NCBI GenBank assembly: GCA_036874045.1
Contig: CM072339.1
Location: forward strand, 1,495,501 to 1,559,500
Length of the DNA: 64,000 nt
Direction of reading: 5' to 3'
DNA from: Cymodocea nodosa
Taxonomy: Eukaryota; Streptophyta; Magnoliopsida; Alismatales; Cymodoceaceae
Both the position numbers and the translations under genes were made by a program. Shown here one piece after another: positions 45,901 through 58,767 of the stretch. The notes beneath the pieces were generated by a model. The model searched no databases. It was given only the letters and a program-made list of their open reading frames with translations, and had not been told where the DNA came from. Positions within the stretch are counted from its first letter, which is position 1; the number at the start of each line of letters is the position of its first letter.

Positions 45901-47058
45901 GATTTTCTCTTATCTTATTTCAATTGGTATAACTCTTATTTTATTTCTAATAAAATCAATTTTAAACTTATCTTTTATAATATTACTACTCAACCATCTA
46001 AGTGTACGTATCTTCGCGAGACTAATTTTTGGCATATGGTCATGTCTGATATTTTGAACTATAAAGTATAATTAAACAAATGATAATTTTATAAAATTTT
46101 TCTTTTAATTTTAGTACCATCCTCTTATCATGCAACATTTTAGAAACATTTTTTCACTTCGTCAACCCTACCTCAATCTTATGAATGACATTTTTTATAA
46201 CTTCATCATTTCTGCTTATTATAGATCTTAAGTATTTAAAAGTTTTATTTTTATAATCTCATGATCATCTAAGTATCTTGTTTTCATTCAACTTACATTT
46301 CATATATTCAAATTTTGACCTGTTAAAGCTAAAGCTTTTGGATTTTAAACTATCTTTTCATGGTTCTAATTTAGAACTAATTTTTGATTTTCTTCCATCA
46401 ATTGAAATTATGTCATCAACAAATAATATACACTAAAGTATTTCTTCTTGAATTTCCTTATATAATCCAAATCATAATACCATACATAAATTAGTCTTCA
46501 TCCTTGGTCTTCCAAGAAATTTTATTAAGTAGTGGTGCTTGATATTAAGAACCGGGCTTAGGTATGGTTTTTAGATTTTTTTGACGAGATGGTTTTTGCA
46601 TGTTATTTCCCTTGTTTTGTTTCTTATAAAGGCAATGCTCGATATTGGATCACTATGCTTGAAATGCCTGTAATTTCCTCTGAATGAACTGGTCCAATAA
46701 TTTGAGTGTGTGCATTAACAGGGAATTGTCAAAAAAGGCACAGAAAGCAAATAATCTTTGGTGGCGGTTCAGTGGTTTGCTTGGAGATCAAAATAGGAAC
46801 ATGATGTATATTTTGTTTCATGCATCATTCACAGTAGCAACGATGGCCCTTACGGTCCCGATTTTTTTATCCTCCACGATGCATCTGATTTTTCAAATTC
46901 TTAAAGTCAGTGCAAGCATATGGAACGGTGGAAATTTTCTTCTTGAAGTCATGCCAAAACAGGTCGTTCTGAAAGAAAAGAAGAAATTGGAAATGAACCC
47001 TCTAACTGATCAGCCAGTTGAGGTCACCCATTCAGAAAACCACAAGCGATCTGATTAG
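39968..47058 (+). CDS. GPC1: Glycerophosphocholine acyltransferase 1 (GPCAT, DUF2838 family)
   Basis: Multi-pass ER membrane enzyme that acylates glycerophosphocholine with acyl-CoA to lysophosphatidylcholine, part of phosphatidylcholine turnover and acyl editing. Eight exons: 39968-40048, 40123-40206, 42241-42298, 42397-42497, 43377-43472, 43562-43655, 44433-44667 and 46722-47058. All phases agree and give 361 residues, near the family length. Recognisable segments include [83 protein letters not shown], the His-containing [40 protein letters not shown] and [20 protein letters not shown]. At least seven hydrophobic segments can be seen. The first exon codes for an acidic soluble N-terminus. 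Introns 2 (2.0 kb) and 7 (2.1 kb) carry antisense RTE fragments. The gene symbol follows the yeast enzyme name. Confidence 0.9.
40630..41545 (-). mobile_element. RTE-clade LINE remnant in GPCAT intron 2
   Basis: Read on minus from about 41545: KLVT then stop, [45 protein letters not shown], then KVLEIIKV and [14 protein letters not shown]. This is the endonuclease N-terminus of RTE-type LINEs (consensus WNIGTLTGKS...[11 protein letters not shown]). The middle of the element is missing. The end at 40645-40680, tcccactatatggggtttgt on plus, is the antisense of the RTE 3' end that encodes the ADPT-W motif. Several stops show long inactivity. Antisense to the host gene. Confidence 0.7.
45405..45512. 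repeat. Degenerate CA-rich tandem repeat in GPCAT intron 7
   Basis: Repeated acacacataggcacacat-like units with short GA insertions. Simple-sequence DNA with no coding meaning. Confidence 0.7.
45645..46500 (-). mobile_element. RTE-clade LINE remnant in GPCAT intron 7
   Basis: Read on minus from about 46470: [20 protein letters not shown], then [49 protein letters not shown] and [14 protein letters not shown]. These follow the RTE reverse transcriptase C-terminal half in order. The catalytic FADD reads FVDD. The 3' end at 45680-45710 has the same antisense text (actatgtggggttggttaca) as the copy in intron 2. Antisense to the host gene. Confidence 0.7.
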
Positions 47059-48139
47059 CATATGCCCATCCTGATGTTACTTCGTTTATGTTGTACAAAA
47101 AGTAAAATTGTCTTGAAGTCATGTTTTACGTGCTTCAACTTCGCACCAATCAAATGTAGTTGATTAGATATATGTTCAATTTTTCGTAAGGAAGTGGTGT
47201 ATAACTATAACTAATTGTCTTATTGGGTTCTTGTGGAGAGACAACGGATGAAAAGATTATGGCCAAGGCGCTACCGAATTGAATTTTCAGGAAAAAAATG
47301 TTGAATTTTATGTTTTCGGGAACAACGAATGTTTATGTTGAAGATTAACAGATGCGATGGATGGTATCTGGGGATGCCACGGGAGGTGCTCTGGACTTGG
47401 AACGTTGCATGTTGGTCTGTGAGTGGTGTCAGCTTCAACAGGACTTGTAATTGTAGAGATAATAGCTTTAATATGTTTCGTCGTATTTGAAATTTAATTT
47501 GACGAAATTTAAATTTTATAAAATTTGATGAAAATAGAATTTAAAATTTAAAATTCAGATATTTATATCTATGATGTAAATAAATAAAATTATATTTATT
47601 TATAATAATAATGTAAAGTAATTATAAGTAATTAATTAATTAAAATAATTAGTTAAAATATAATTAATTATATTAAATCATTTAACAAGTTATATAATGT
47701 TATAATTAGATTTTTATATATCATTTATTAATAACCTTATGTTACAAATATTTTCCATCGGAATTTCAAGACTTTTTAAAGTGATGGATCATGAAAATGA
47801 ATTTCGAGACTTTGCAAGAGATAGAACTGAAATTTCATCAGTAAATATTTTCCTTGAGTACACAAACGTTAATTCACTAGAATTGGATTGAAGCTACTTT
47901 CATTTTCGTCTAATTTTGCCTACACAGATCTCCCTTAAAGTGATTTAAGCATATATTCACATGATCTAATCATCCGATGGGTGATGAAGGCCGTGATTTT
48001 GTATAAGAATACAATTGTATCCCAACATTGTTAACGAGTTAACGAAACATTTGATCTACTTCAAAAAACAGTTGCCCTACATCAAAAAGCTCAACTAGAC
48101 CCCGTGTTCTGTCATCGTCGGGCTCGGGAAGGGCGGTCC
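47059..48139. other. Spacer between GPCAT and NSUN5
   Basis: The first 300 bp or so are probably the GPCAT 3' untranslated region. 47478-47920 is copy B of an AT-rich dispersed repeat, listed separately. 47930-48139 is the upstream region of NSUN5. No other gene seen. Confidence 0.5.
47478..47920 (+). repeat. AT-rich dispersed repeat, copy B
   Basis: Same block order as 23555-24210 but about 200 bp shorter, with an internal deletion after the atatatcattta block. Shared landmarks include ttatttataataataatgtaa near 47600 and gttatataatgttataatta near 47690. Ends carry ACGAAAT-type inverted strings. Probably a MITE family. Confidence 0.55.
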
Positions 48140-48168
48140 AGCCCAAACCCAATACATGGGCTTGGGCT
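48140..48168 (+). promoter_or_regulatory. Cluster of site II elements upstream of NSUN5
   Basis: AGCCCA at 48140-48145 and two adjoining TGGGCT at 48157-48162 and 48163-48168. Site II elements (TGGGCY) are TCP-factor sites typical of plant ribosomal and ribosome-biogenesis genes. Three copies within 30 bp, 75-100 bp upstream of the start codon, fit the predicted role of the gene. Confidence 0.5.
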
Positions 48169-48241
48169 TAACATTGTACCGTCACAGAAATCTCACCAAA
48201 ACCCCCGCTCCATCTCCGGTCGCCACACCCATCCACCGCAG

Positions 48242-51200
48242 ATGGCGTTGCCACCGGCACCACGGCCAGCGTCGGAGAACAACAGGAAGAAGAAGGATCG
48301 TCCGGCCGCGGATGTACAACATAAGAGTCGTAGGAGCGGAATTTCTGGGGGAAACGCGGCAACTCGGGCGGCCTACTTCGCGAGGAGAGAGGCGGCGAAG
48401 GTGCTGCGAACCGTTCTCCAGGGTGACGCACGTCGAAGGGCGGTGGGCACCATCAAGTCTCTCGTGTACGCCCCGTCGGTGCGGAACAAGAAGGCAACTT
48501 ACGCTCTCGTCTGCCAGACTCTAAAGTGTACGTCCCCCTCCTCTAGAACTCCTCTTCCGGCTTTTTATGCATCGTCTCTTCCTTATTTCTGATCTCTTCC
48601 ATTCTTCTCCTGCAGATCTTCCGGTGTTGAAGGATGTGCTGGCCGCAGCGAATGTACTCACCGCGAAGTGGAAGGTATGCTACGACCTTTTTTCTTTGGA
48701 GTCCAATGTTTGGATTTTTCTCTGTTTCATGCCTCTGAGCTACTTATCTATGGTTGATGTTTCAGAGGCAGGAGGAGTTGGTATATGTAACTGCGTATGA
48801 TATGATGTTCGGACAGAAGGTGTCGTATCACACTTATTTTCGGTTAATTGACGTCTCATTTCACTTGCTTATCTCTTTTGGGAGGAATCTAGATTTTTAT
48901 GGTAACTGAAAAATGGGGACGCTCGCTCATCTCTATCCATCACATTAAGCCAAGAGGAAAATATTAAAATTTCATATATATTCATCCATCTCATACGAAA
49001 CAGATTATAGGATGCACATTTCATATTTCACATATATACAGAACAGATTAAAGGGTATTGAAGTGATTTTGTAGTAACTAACAAACAATTTAAAGAAAAT
49101 AATTGTAACTTTTTAATCTTACGATAACTACCTACTCTTATCTGTACCTCTCTCATTCCTCCCTTCATAACTATCCATACATATTATTGCACTTTTTGCC
49201 AGTGATATATGATTTAAAGAAAAACTGTTATTTGAAATAACAACCGTGGCTATCTTGCACTTTGCTGCTCTTTAATAAAGTAGGAGTTTCTAGATGTCCA
49301 AAACCTTTTTTGTTTGTATGTGGTTGCAATATTCATCTTTATCATCCCAGCTAGTTTATGGGCCTTATGAAAGTCCATCGAGTGTTACTTCTAAACCTAT
49401 GGCATGGAGTTTATTACATGTTTTGAAAAATATTTACTTTGACATAGGTTGATTGATCATTTATTTATCTTTTATATTAGACTGCCATAATAGATGGGCA
49501 AGGATCTGTTGAGAAATTTCTTGCACTCAGGGAGAAATCCCTTGATGTATCGCTTGCTAAGCTTCTTGTGAGAAGAAAAGCCAGATGTGTTGAAGACCTA
49601 CTCTTAAGCAGTCAAACCTCAGGTCTCTCTCTTTTTCCAAAAATTCGTATGCATGTTTCCTTTTTCTTTAAATATTTCTCTTCCATTTACACACAGCAAA
49701 TTGTTTGCACGTGTGAATTTTCCAATTTGGTTACTTTATTCATTTGTTTACTGTATTCATGGTAAAATGTTCTGTCTATTTCCCCACACAAGCTAGGACA
49801 TGGAGAACTCCATAAATGAATCCATAGATCCATCTTTCATGAATTTCATTTTCAAACTAACATTAACTCAAGCTGTTCATTTTCTTCCAGGAGTATTTTT
49901 ATATGTTTTATACTTTTATGATATTATCACAATACCTATCATGCTGACGTGCATGTGAAAATATAATTTTAATCTCTTTCCAATAATGAAGCTTTAAATG
50001 TTTGGTTTTAGCTTATGAAATATAAAAAATAAAACTGTAAGCATGGTAATGGGCCTGGTGGCTCCTGAGGAGATGATGAATTTCAGAATTCATGAGTCAT
50101 GATGTGCCAATGAATTGTTTCATTGACCATGATATTTCCATATAATTATAGAAAAGCTTAGGATAAGTTCTTTAGGTCGTTGTAAGGGCCATTCTATGCT
50201 AATGTTTAAGTCGTGAAGCCATTGTCAGAGTTGTTGGTGATTTTATTGCTAAGGCAACCAACAGAGAGGGTCAGTAGTGACCATTCAGAAAAAATATGGC
50301 TGCAAAATTTGTGGCTACTTTTCCTGTGAGTTGTGACCACAAATGTTTCTTTATTCTTAGATTGGGAATCTTTATCTTTCTTTATAATTACTAACTCTTT
50401 TTAAGTCAAAAATGTGTAAACTGATGCCATAGTCTTACAACAGTACAATTGGTGTTGCTTTTGATTATACTTGTCATGCAATGAGAGTCATCTTTGCATT
50501 TCCTCACAAAAGCATTGAAGTTTGTGATCTTCCTTATATGTAAGTGTAACCATTTGGCTTTTCCATAGAACATTTAGTTAAGTGTTTGCTTTATAGTTGT
50601 TTCCAGGCCAAGGTATGTTTGTGTGAATACCTTAAAATTGGATATTGATTCCGCCATGCAAATGCTGAAAAAGGAATACAAGGTAATTATTACATTTCTC
50701 CTTTTTTCTATGCTTATTACATTATTTTCTAATGCAGCTTCATGGCATTTCATCGTACTTGATCAATAAGTTACTCATCTGTGTATGTGGGAAGGGTCTT
50801 TTTTGTATATGTTTATGGGTTTACACTTTACAACTTGTAAGTCACTTAGTTGGTTTACTGGTGGGCTTTCTTAAGTCTTATCATCAACCTTTTAGAATGC
50901 ACAAATGTTGAATATGTGGTAGATTAAGATGCATCGTTCATGCACTTATTTTGAGTCCTTTTTGTTGATTAGGTTAAAAAGGATTCCATGGTGCCACAAT
51001 TGTTGGTGCTTCCAGCTGGGACTGATTTGCACGATCATCCGTTAGTTGTAAATGGAAGTATCTTTTTGCAAGTAAGTTAACAAGGTGTACACAAAAAGAT
51101 ATAATTATAGTGCTTTGTAAACATTGATTAAATTATTATAGTATTATACAATCATGTAATTATGTGTATTACTGATTTAGGAGCTAATATAATTTAGACA

Positions 51201-54200
51201 CTGAATTTTGTTGCAAACTTGGGTCTTTGAATTATTAGTTAGTCTGATAAACTGTTCTAGGTCTATTGAGGACTTATCACTTGTCTTGTATGGTTGATCA
51301 TTAAGGACCTAATCATTTGTTGAAATGTGACATCCAACATGAATCCAATTGTCAACACAAATCAAGAGGCCTTTTTACAAGTTCTATCTTACTTTTTTCA
51401 ATGTGGGATTATTCCACCACTCTTCACTTGTGGTCTTTTTCAAGTTCAATGTGTTTTACAAATGGGGGATGTGTGGGGAGTGGGATCCACTTGAATTTTT
51501 TTGATTTTGACACATGTTGAAATGGGCATATCTAACTCAAAACCATTCTTAATGTGGGAATATTATAACTTATCCTTTATTTAATTGGTATATTGGCTTG
51601 TTCATGATATATGAAATCCTAGATCCCTTGCAAGCTAACCAACATATTTATAGTTTCACAGTTCACGGTGTTGTTATCTTTATGTGGGAATATTCCAACT
51701 TATCTTTTATTTAATTGGTATATTGACTTATTCATGTTATATGAGATCCTAGATCCCTTGTAAACTAACCAACATATTTACAGTTTCACAGTTCACACAG
51801 TGTTATCTTTATTGATAAACAATTCAGTGTTGTTGGATCATGAATATCCTTTAAATAGAGTATTTGCATTTTTTAAATTATTTTACGATAGTAACCCTTA
51901 TGATCTCTTCCATCTACCATGGATACATAAAGCACTCTTTTGAATTTACCTTTGCTTAAAGATGTTGTAAGTTGTGATTGTGTTGGTTGGTGCAGTGATA
52001 CATGTTAATGGTTCCGATTGTCTTTTTTTTTTGAGTGGAGGCATTGGGCATGATATTCATTATTAGAAGAATAGTAGTATATATGCCAATGAAAACAATG
52101 TGGAAGTGAAGGGGAAAGTGAGATTGTGTTGTTTCGCTAATGATGATCACACACACCCAATTACCATATAATAGAACACATAATAACTCTCACAAATGTA
52201 TTACTTATGTGTCTTTACAACTTGTTCATTATCACATTTTTTTGGTTTTATGCTGATTGGGTTGATCCTATCTGTTTGTTTTGTACAAGCTTTGTCTCCT
52301 TTTTTATAGTTCTTACCTTTTAAATTCTATGGAGTCTTGGCTAGGGTGCTTTTATGCTTCATGTCTTTTGCAGGGTAAAGCAAGTTCTATGCCAGCATTT
52401 GCTCTAAGCCCTAAGTCAGGAATGCAGGTGATTCACACTATAAATCTGTCTATACACTGCAAAAGGACCGTTAATGGTTTAAGGATGCTTATATTACAAT
52501 AATTTTCTAAGGTCATGCAACTATTTTCATCAAATCAAGCTTCCATTCTAGCCAAGATTTTCTAGCTATGTTTTATGCAATCAGTAGATATATTGGTTTC
52601 CATATCTGGCATATTTTTATGGTCCTACCATGGCTCTCTCTACCATGGATATCTTTGTTTTTTTTCCATAGGGTGGCTTTCATTGTCATGGTCTAATTGG
52701 CTAGTCATGAAGTCATATAATGGATTTTTGTTATATTCTTGAAGGTACTCGATGCATGTGCAGCACCTGGAAATAAGACAATTCAACTTGCTGCACTCGT
52801 GAATGGAAAGGGAAAAGTCATTGCCTGTGAGCTAAATGTTAAGAGAGTCAAACAGCTTGAAGATACAATAAGTCGATCAGGTGCCTCAAGTATCCTTTTC
52901 AATCTTGAGACTCAGATAACCCCTGTCTGCTATGCTATCTAATTTTATGGAGTAATGCATTAAAAATTTTCAATTTTATAAGACATTGATGTAGCAATGG
53001 TTGAAAAATATAAAAAGGAAAGCCCACTGTCTGTTGGTAGGTAGCCTTTGTTTATTCTCTACTTACCTTCATGGGGGCTGACTAGGAATACTTGATATAA
53101 AATTTGTACATCTTTTACACACCAGTAATATTTTATTCCAGGCATATCTGTTGTCCTGTGGCCGAGGGAACTGCAAAGCTGTTTACTAGCTAGTTTATGA
53201 CATTTAACTAGGTACCTTGACCTGACATTTAGATATAACCGTATATCGTGGTGATTTTTTGGAAATAAATCCACTGGATCCATTGTTCTCAGAGGTATGT
53301 AATCATCCTCTAAGCCTTCTAATTCACTTTGATAGTGTTATTTGTTAGCTTTTTTCTATAATTTGCAAAGATGATCCTGGATTGTTATTAAAATTTCATT
53401 CCCTGCTATGGTTGTACTCATTTTTCTCATGCTTTATATGAAGGATACTTCTCAAGGAGAAATGCACCATGGTGTTGGCCTTCTGTGATTATATATGTAT
53501 AGGCAAATTATTATATGATGTTTGATCTCATCTTGATAATTTGAAGTTAGATGATGTCGGATATCATCTTGCTTTGTTCGTTTTCATTTCATTTTATTCT
53601 TTTGAGTTTCCTTTCCCAGAAATCCCTTTTCTTTTCCTTTTTGTTTTGGTTTAGTTTGCCTATGGTTTTGTAGGTCCCCTGTTTTTTCATTTTTAATGAT
53701 ATTTCCATTGTTGTAACTCAAAAAATATTATGCCTTGGCAACGCTTGAGGCACTTGCCTCAATAACTTTTGTACGAAGCTTTGTCATTCACAAGATTGGT
53801 AAAGTACATATTGAATATTTAATATAAATTTCATCATCCAAATCTCACGTTTACTCCTTTTTTTTGTATGTGGAGAAGTTAGACTTTCATGATTCATTCT
53901 GTTCCTTGTTTGGAAAACAATTTGTTGAAAAATATAGGTGACTACCAACCGCACGATAGCATAATCTTTCACTTCATTATGAGGGAAGATGTCTTGAATT
54001 CAAATCCAGTCAAAAATATTATCATTATAAAACAAATGTCACTTTCAGTTCAGTGTTCAATTTGATATTTCCTCACTAAATAACGTCAAATGTTCCAGAT
54101 ACAAGCTATTCTATTGGATCCTTCATGCTCAGGATCAGGAACATCTACAGAAAGATTAGATCATCTTCTTCCTTCAAAAAGTGAAGGTGGTTTTCATCAG

Positions 54201-56200
54201 CCATGAATCTTTTCTTTTGTCTTAACTCTTGGCTTTTTTTTTTACATATTTTCTTTTATCTTAACTCTTGTTTTTTTTTCTATATTATTTTTGTTCAAAT
54301 ATATGCATATTATAGTATTCTAGGTGATGAAGTTTTTTAGCAATAAGCCTTACCAAAATCACTTGAAAAATTTTCAACATTCAACATTGATACCTTCAGT
54401 TTGGTTTAAGCTTAACTAATCTGCTGAACAATTCAAATAGCCAAACTGTTATATTTTTAACGTCTAATAGTCAGTTTCATTAGTTCACTAGACTATAGGC
54501 GTTGCAGTGTTTGTAGATTCATAATAATAAATCACTGCTGAAAACGTAATAATAAATTGATGAAGCTGCTGTCTGAAGTTGTATAGGCTATCAGAAATCA
54601 GAAACTAACAAGTCAGTCTTTTTCACTGAATTTTTTGTAGATTTTAAAGAAACTAGCATTCAAGATTGTGTAAATCTATTCGTTAATCTTATATCAACTA
54701 CTTGTCATTTTGATTGACATTTTTATTCCTTCCATAATAAAGCATAATTTTTCTTCAGTTTGTTGTTGTAATGCTTATTTCTTGCCTTGTGGGTAATGTT
54801 GTAGATATGGATAACGGTCACAGGATAATGAAGCTCGCTTCTTTTCAAAGGAAGGCCCTTGCACATGCATTATCTTGTATGTTTGTTTTTTCTAACTTGT
54901 TTTTCCATCAATCTTTACCCTTATATGCCAAATTTCTTGTTTGGAAGCATGCATTAAGTCCCTTGTCAAACTTTGTTGACTGCTTGGTTGCTTGGACAAG
55001 AGATTGAGAATCACATGGAAAGGAAAGAGTAGGGTATGCAGAATGTAAATCTCTTAAATTCCGATACAAGGATACTTGTTTTGAGGATTGTTAGAGCATC
55101 TAGAATGCGGACCAAATGGAAATAGGAGGTTCAACCTTGGATTTCACCCATGGCTTTTGTTTCTGTTTAGAAATGATTGTCCGTAGTATTAGGTAATTAA
55201 ATGAATATTTATTTTCCCTTAGCTCTTGTCATGCCTGTATATATTGTAATCCATCATTAACAATAAGCAATATCCAGAGATAGGTTAAAAATTGGAACTT
55301 TCATCACCAACACCACCATTCAAAATTTCTACTGTCCTTAGATCTCTCACGATGCTGTTGGCTTTGTTAATCTCTTCGATTGACCTTGCTGTCCTCCAAC
55401 TCTCTCCGGCTACTGTCATTCATCCTAACTTTTGCCCAATTGCTGAATCACTACCTTCCACCAATAATATGTGTATATTGTGATTTCTCATCATCGTAGC
55501 ACTTGCCATCCTTCTAGCAATAATACGTAAATATATTATAATCTCTAATCAGCAATAATTGGAAGTTCTCTCCCTAATATACCATAGATTCTTATTTAGA
55601 CTACTCTCATATTCTATTGTGCAACTTTCATTTTTAGGATAACTTGCAAATTTTTTTCAGTTCCTTCTGTTGAAAGAGTCGTATATAGCACCTGCTCTAT
55701 CCACCAGATGGAGAACGAGGATGTTGTCACGTCGGTTCTCCCTCTTGCAACCTCCTTGAACTTCGAATTGGTGGCTCCCTTCCCTGACTGGCCCCTCCGT
55801 GGTCTTCCAGTTTTTCAAGGATGTAAGCAAAACATTCCTTGATATTTTTGTCTATTAGCTAGTCATCTACCAATGATGATGCATATTGTTTTATTCTTTT
55901 CTCAAATCAGCTGAAAAGGTTCTAAGGACAAATCCAGGTGATAGCATGGAAGGATTCTTCATTGCGCTATTTGTTAGAAGAAACTTGGGTGCAAAGTATT
56001 CATCTGAGAGTTCAAATTCCAGCCACGAGAATTTGATGCCAGAAGCATCACAAAGCATGAAAGCTTCAAAGGAAGTTAGGCTTGCTAGGTATTCTTCAAG
56101 GAAAAAAGTCATGAAGAAAATGGTCCCCCTCTTTTCTCGTCCATGCAGAACGCATGTTTGGCTGCACTTGCAAAAGCATGTAAGAAAGAAAAGAAGGTAA
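48242..56200 (+). CDS. NSUN5: rRNA (cytosine-C5)-methyltransferase, NSUN5 type
   Basis: SAM-dependent RNA m5C methyltransferase; yeast Rcm1 and human NSUN5 modify a cytosine of large-subunit rRNA in the nucleolus. Thirteen exons: 48242-48527, 48616-48674, 48766-48819, 49481-49622, 50597-50682, 50973-51071, 52374-52427, 52745-52889, 53233-53294, 54099-54186, 54805-54876, 55661-55822 and 55911-56200. They join in phase into 532 residues. SAM-binding motif I is VLDACAAPGNKT (261-272). Motif IV is LLDPSCSGSGT with C339, and motif VI is VYSTCSIHQMENED with C394, the pair of cysteines used for release and catalysis. The N-terminus is basic, and the C-terminus ends in a Lys/Arg-rich tail fit for nucleolar targeting. 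Exon 5 uses the acceptor at 50595-50596, which alone restores the frame as VVSRPRYVCVNTLK. An upstream out-of-frame ATG at 48156 overlaps exon 1. Confidence 0.93.
51551..51810 (+). repeat. 130-bp tandem duplication in NSUN5 intron 6
   Basis: Two units start at 51551 and 51681 (aatgtgggaatatt / tatgtgggaatatt) and run in step through tttatttaattggtatattg, gatcctagatcccttg, aactaaccaacatattta and agtttcacagttcac. Identity is about 88-90%. No coding content. Confidence 0.8.
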
Positions 56201-58767
56201 AATAAAGTGCAATTTCTTGATAACTTGGTCAAATGTAATGGACCACCCTTTCGAAATTGGTAAAAATATGGGAAGGTAAGTTTGAATCTTAGTTGACAGA
56301 ATGCTATCGTACAATCTTCGTTAACTCGAATACTTTTGAGTTGGCCACCAAATTTGATGAATTATGAAATTGCCATTTTCTCTACTCATAATATCATTTG
56401 AGTCATTGATTTCGAGTTTATTTTTAGGGACCGGCCTTTTTTCTGATGTTGGCATTATTCTTGATTGGGGTTGAACTCGTGGTTTTTTTGCTCAGATTTT
56501 ATATTATAGTTGAGTGATAGGCCAATTATACTATTCTTTGTCAGTGATAAGTATGCAATCTTATACGTTAGTCTTATTAAGAAGGGTAGTCAAATTCTTT
56601 GTAGGTAAAATTACAAGTATTGCTATTTTTAGATAATTGATTTATTGCAATTGATCTGTCAATGTTAAGATGCTGAAATAAAAACCATGCAATTGCTATT
56701 TTAGGTAATATTGAGTATTGACTCTACTGCATTTCGGGCCGTCACAACCGTCACCTTAGCCATACCATTTGCTGTTGATTGGGCCTAATTGTAAAAAATA
56801 TAAAAACTATAAAATATATAAGCGTATTTAAGAATGATATAAATATGATTATATATTATAGTTTTTTAGTTTTTGTACAACATGAATTATATATAAGTAT
56901 TGTTTTTGCTAGACCTAACAATAATCTTTACAAATATTGCCTTTTATGTTTAACAACTTTACATAAAATATCAATTTTATACACTCAAAGCGATCTTGAG
57001 TAAGTAAGGTTTCACGCTTCACTTTCTTTATCAAAGTTTTAATCTGTGAAGGTGTAATTACAATATTCTTATGAGTTAAGGTTATTAGAAGTTATGAATA
57101 AATTTTCAATACAAGAGTATAAAATTCAAAATGATTATGATGCTACAGAAAATTTCATCTTAAGAATGATGAAAGCTACAAGAAGAATTAGATGAATTTG
57201 CTTGAGAAAGTCTTCGGAAAATGTTATAGTTCAGTTCTCTCAATTTTCATAATGTCCTCTAGTAACCTTGAGAGATTGATTCATCAATTTTCCTTATCTC
57301 CTTTTTGTCTTCTATCTTTGTTCATTCTTTTTATAATTCTTTGTTGATCATGTTCAATTCAATAATTTCCTGTGTTTGTTATTTTTCATATATAGATTTT
57401 GTAGTAGTTAATTTCTTAGACGTGGAGCATCAGTAATCAAACATAATTCGTAATCTTTTGAATCAGACCTACAATATAGTATGTCTTTTCAAAATAGTAA
57501 TATATCATAGATCAATTTATTAATTAAGTAGAAATTACTAATTTCATATTATCGAAGACATTCAAAATAATAAAAGAACTTTCGAAGGTTACAGAGAAAG
57601 AGTGGAACCTTTCAGTTGAAATCATTTAAAAAATTAATTAAATCATGCATTAAATGTGTGACACATGTTTTTTACGGATAAAGTAATATATGGATAAATA
57701 TAAGTGTTTAAGTGAAACTTATCGACAATTTGAACATGAAATCCATCGATTTAGTGATAAAATTTTGATAACTTTTAATTAAAGAACCATCGAACCTCCT
57801 TAGATTGTGAAACTTACCAGTTAAGTAATTATATTTTGATGACTTAAACGGTGAAATCTATTAACGATATGTTTTAGTAAAATCTATCAATTATTATTTT
57901 TAGAGAAGATGAAATCATTTGAAACTCATTTTCAAAGGTTCATAAAGACACCACTAAAGAACAAGAACAGTTAGGACAAAAGACTATATAGATTAATTTT
58001 ATTGTCTTAAGTTTTTCATCGTCAAAGATTCATCTTCTAAACATGGAACTAATAATTTCCTCGTAAGTGATCTGATTCGTCATTCCTGGTTGAGTCCTAC
58101 TCAGGGTAAATAAGTGGGTTTTATTTATTTATTTATTTATTTATTGTCAAGCTAAGGATTGAGAGAGAAGAGAGGGGGTGGTTTGAATTACTTAAGTATT
58201 TGTTCTCGGGTAAATAAGTATACCGTCCTTACCTTTGCCACCATTCGTGGTTATTTTTGCCTCACGTCTGCTTATTCATTTATGTCTTTAAATTACGTAT
58301 AAAAGAAATGAATGAATATGATAATCTCGTATTATTCCAAGGTTCGTGTTCCATTTCAATGAGCTTCATTCCAATGTACCAAACTCAAGGCGAATCTTTG
58401 TCACCCGTGAGTGATGTGATTACATGTGAATTAGTCATATAATTTTTCTTGATTTACATTTGAACAAGGACAATGAACTGCATGGTAATTGGCTGAACAA
58501 AACTGCAAAGATGATGGATACACATTTCCCACAATAATATAATTTCTGCTTATCGACAATTTCAAAAGGAATAAATTAGAAAAAAGCAATGGTATTTCCA
58601 ATTTCAATTAAAATTCAAATCCTCAAGGAAGTAGAAATTATTATCATTATTTTAAAAAATTGAAAAAGGAACAGTGCGAAGAGAGGGAGATTTATGGATA
58701 CGACGTTACGAGAATTATTCACCTGCGAAAATTCTCCTTGGAAAAACGAAAGGATATGAAACAAATA
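56201..58767. other. AT-rich spacer right of NSUN5
   Basis: Convergent spacer between NSUN5 (plus) and the small membrane protein gene (minus). It should hold the 3' untranslated regions of both. A TTTA microsatellite of about seven units lies at 58118-58144. Otherwise AT-rich with no gene or recognisable transposon domain. Confidence 0.5.
58118..58144. repeat. TTTA microsatellite
   Basis: About seven TTTA units in an AT-rich spacer. Confidence 0.8.

Noticed and set aside
50602..50608. Acceptor tttccag for NSUN5 exon 5
   Set aside because: It leaves the frame one base off. The acceptor six to twelve bases upstream (ttatag, ending at 50596) restores the frame and gives VVSRPRYV, which fits the family.
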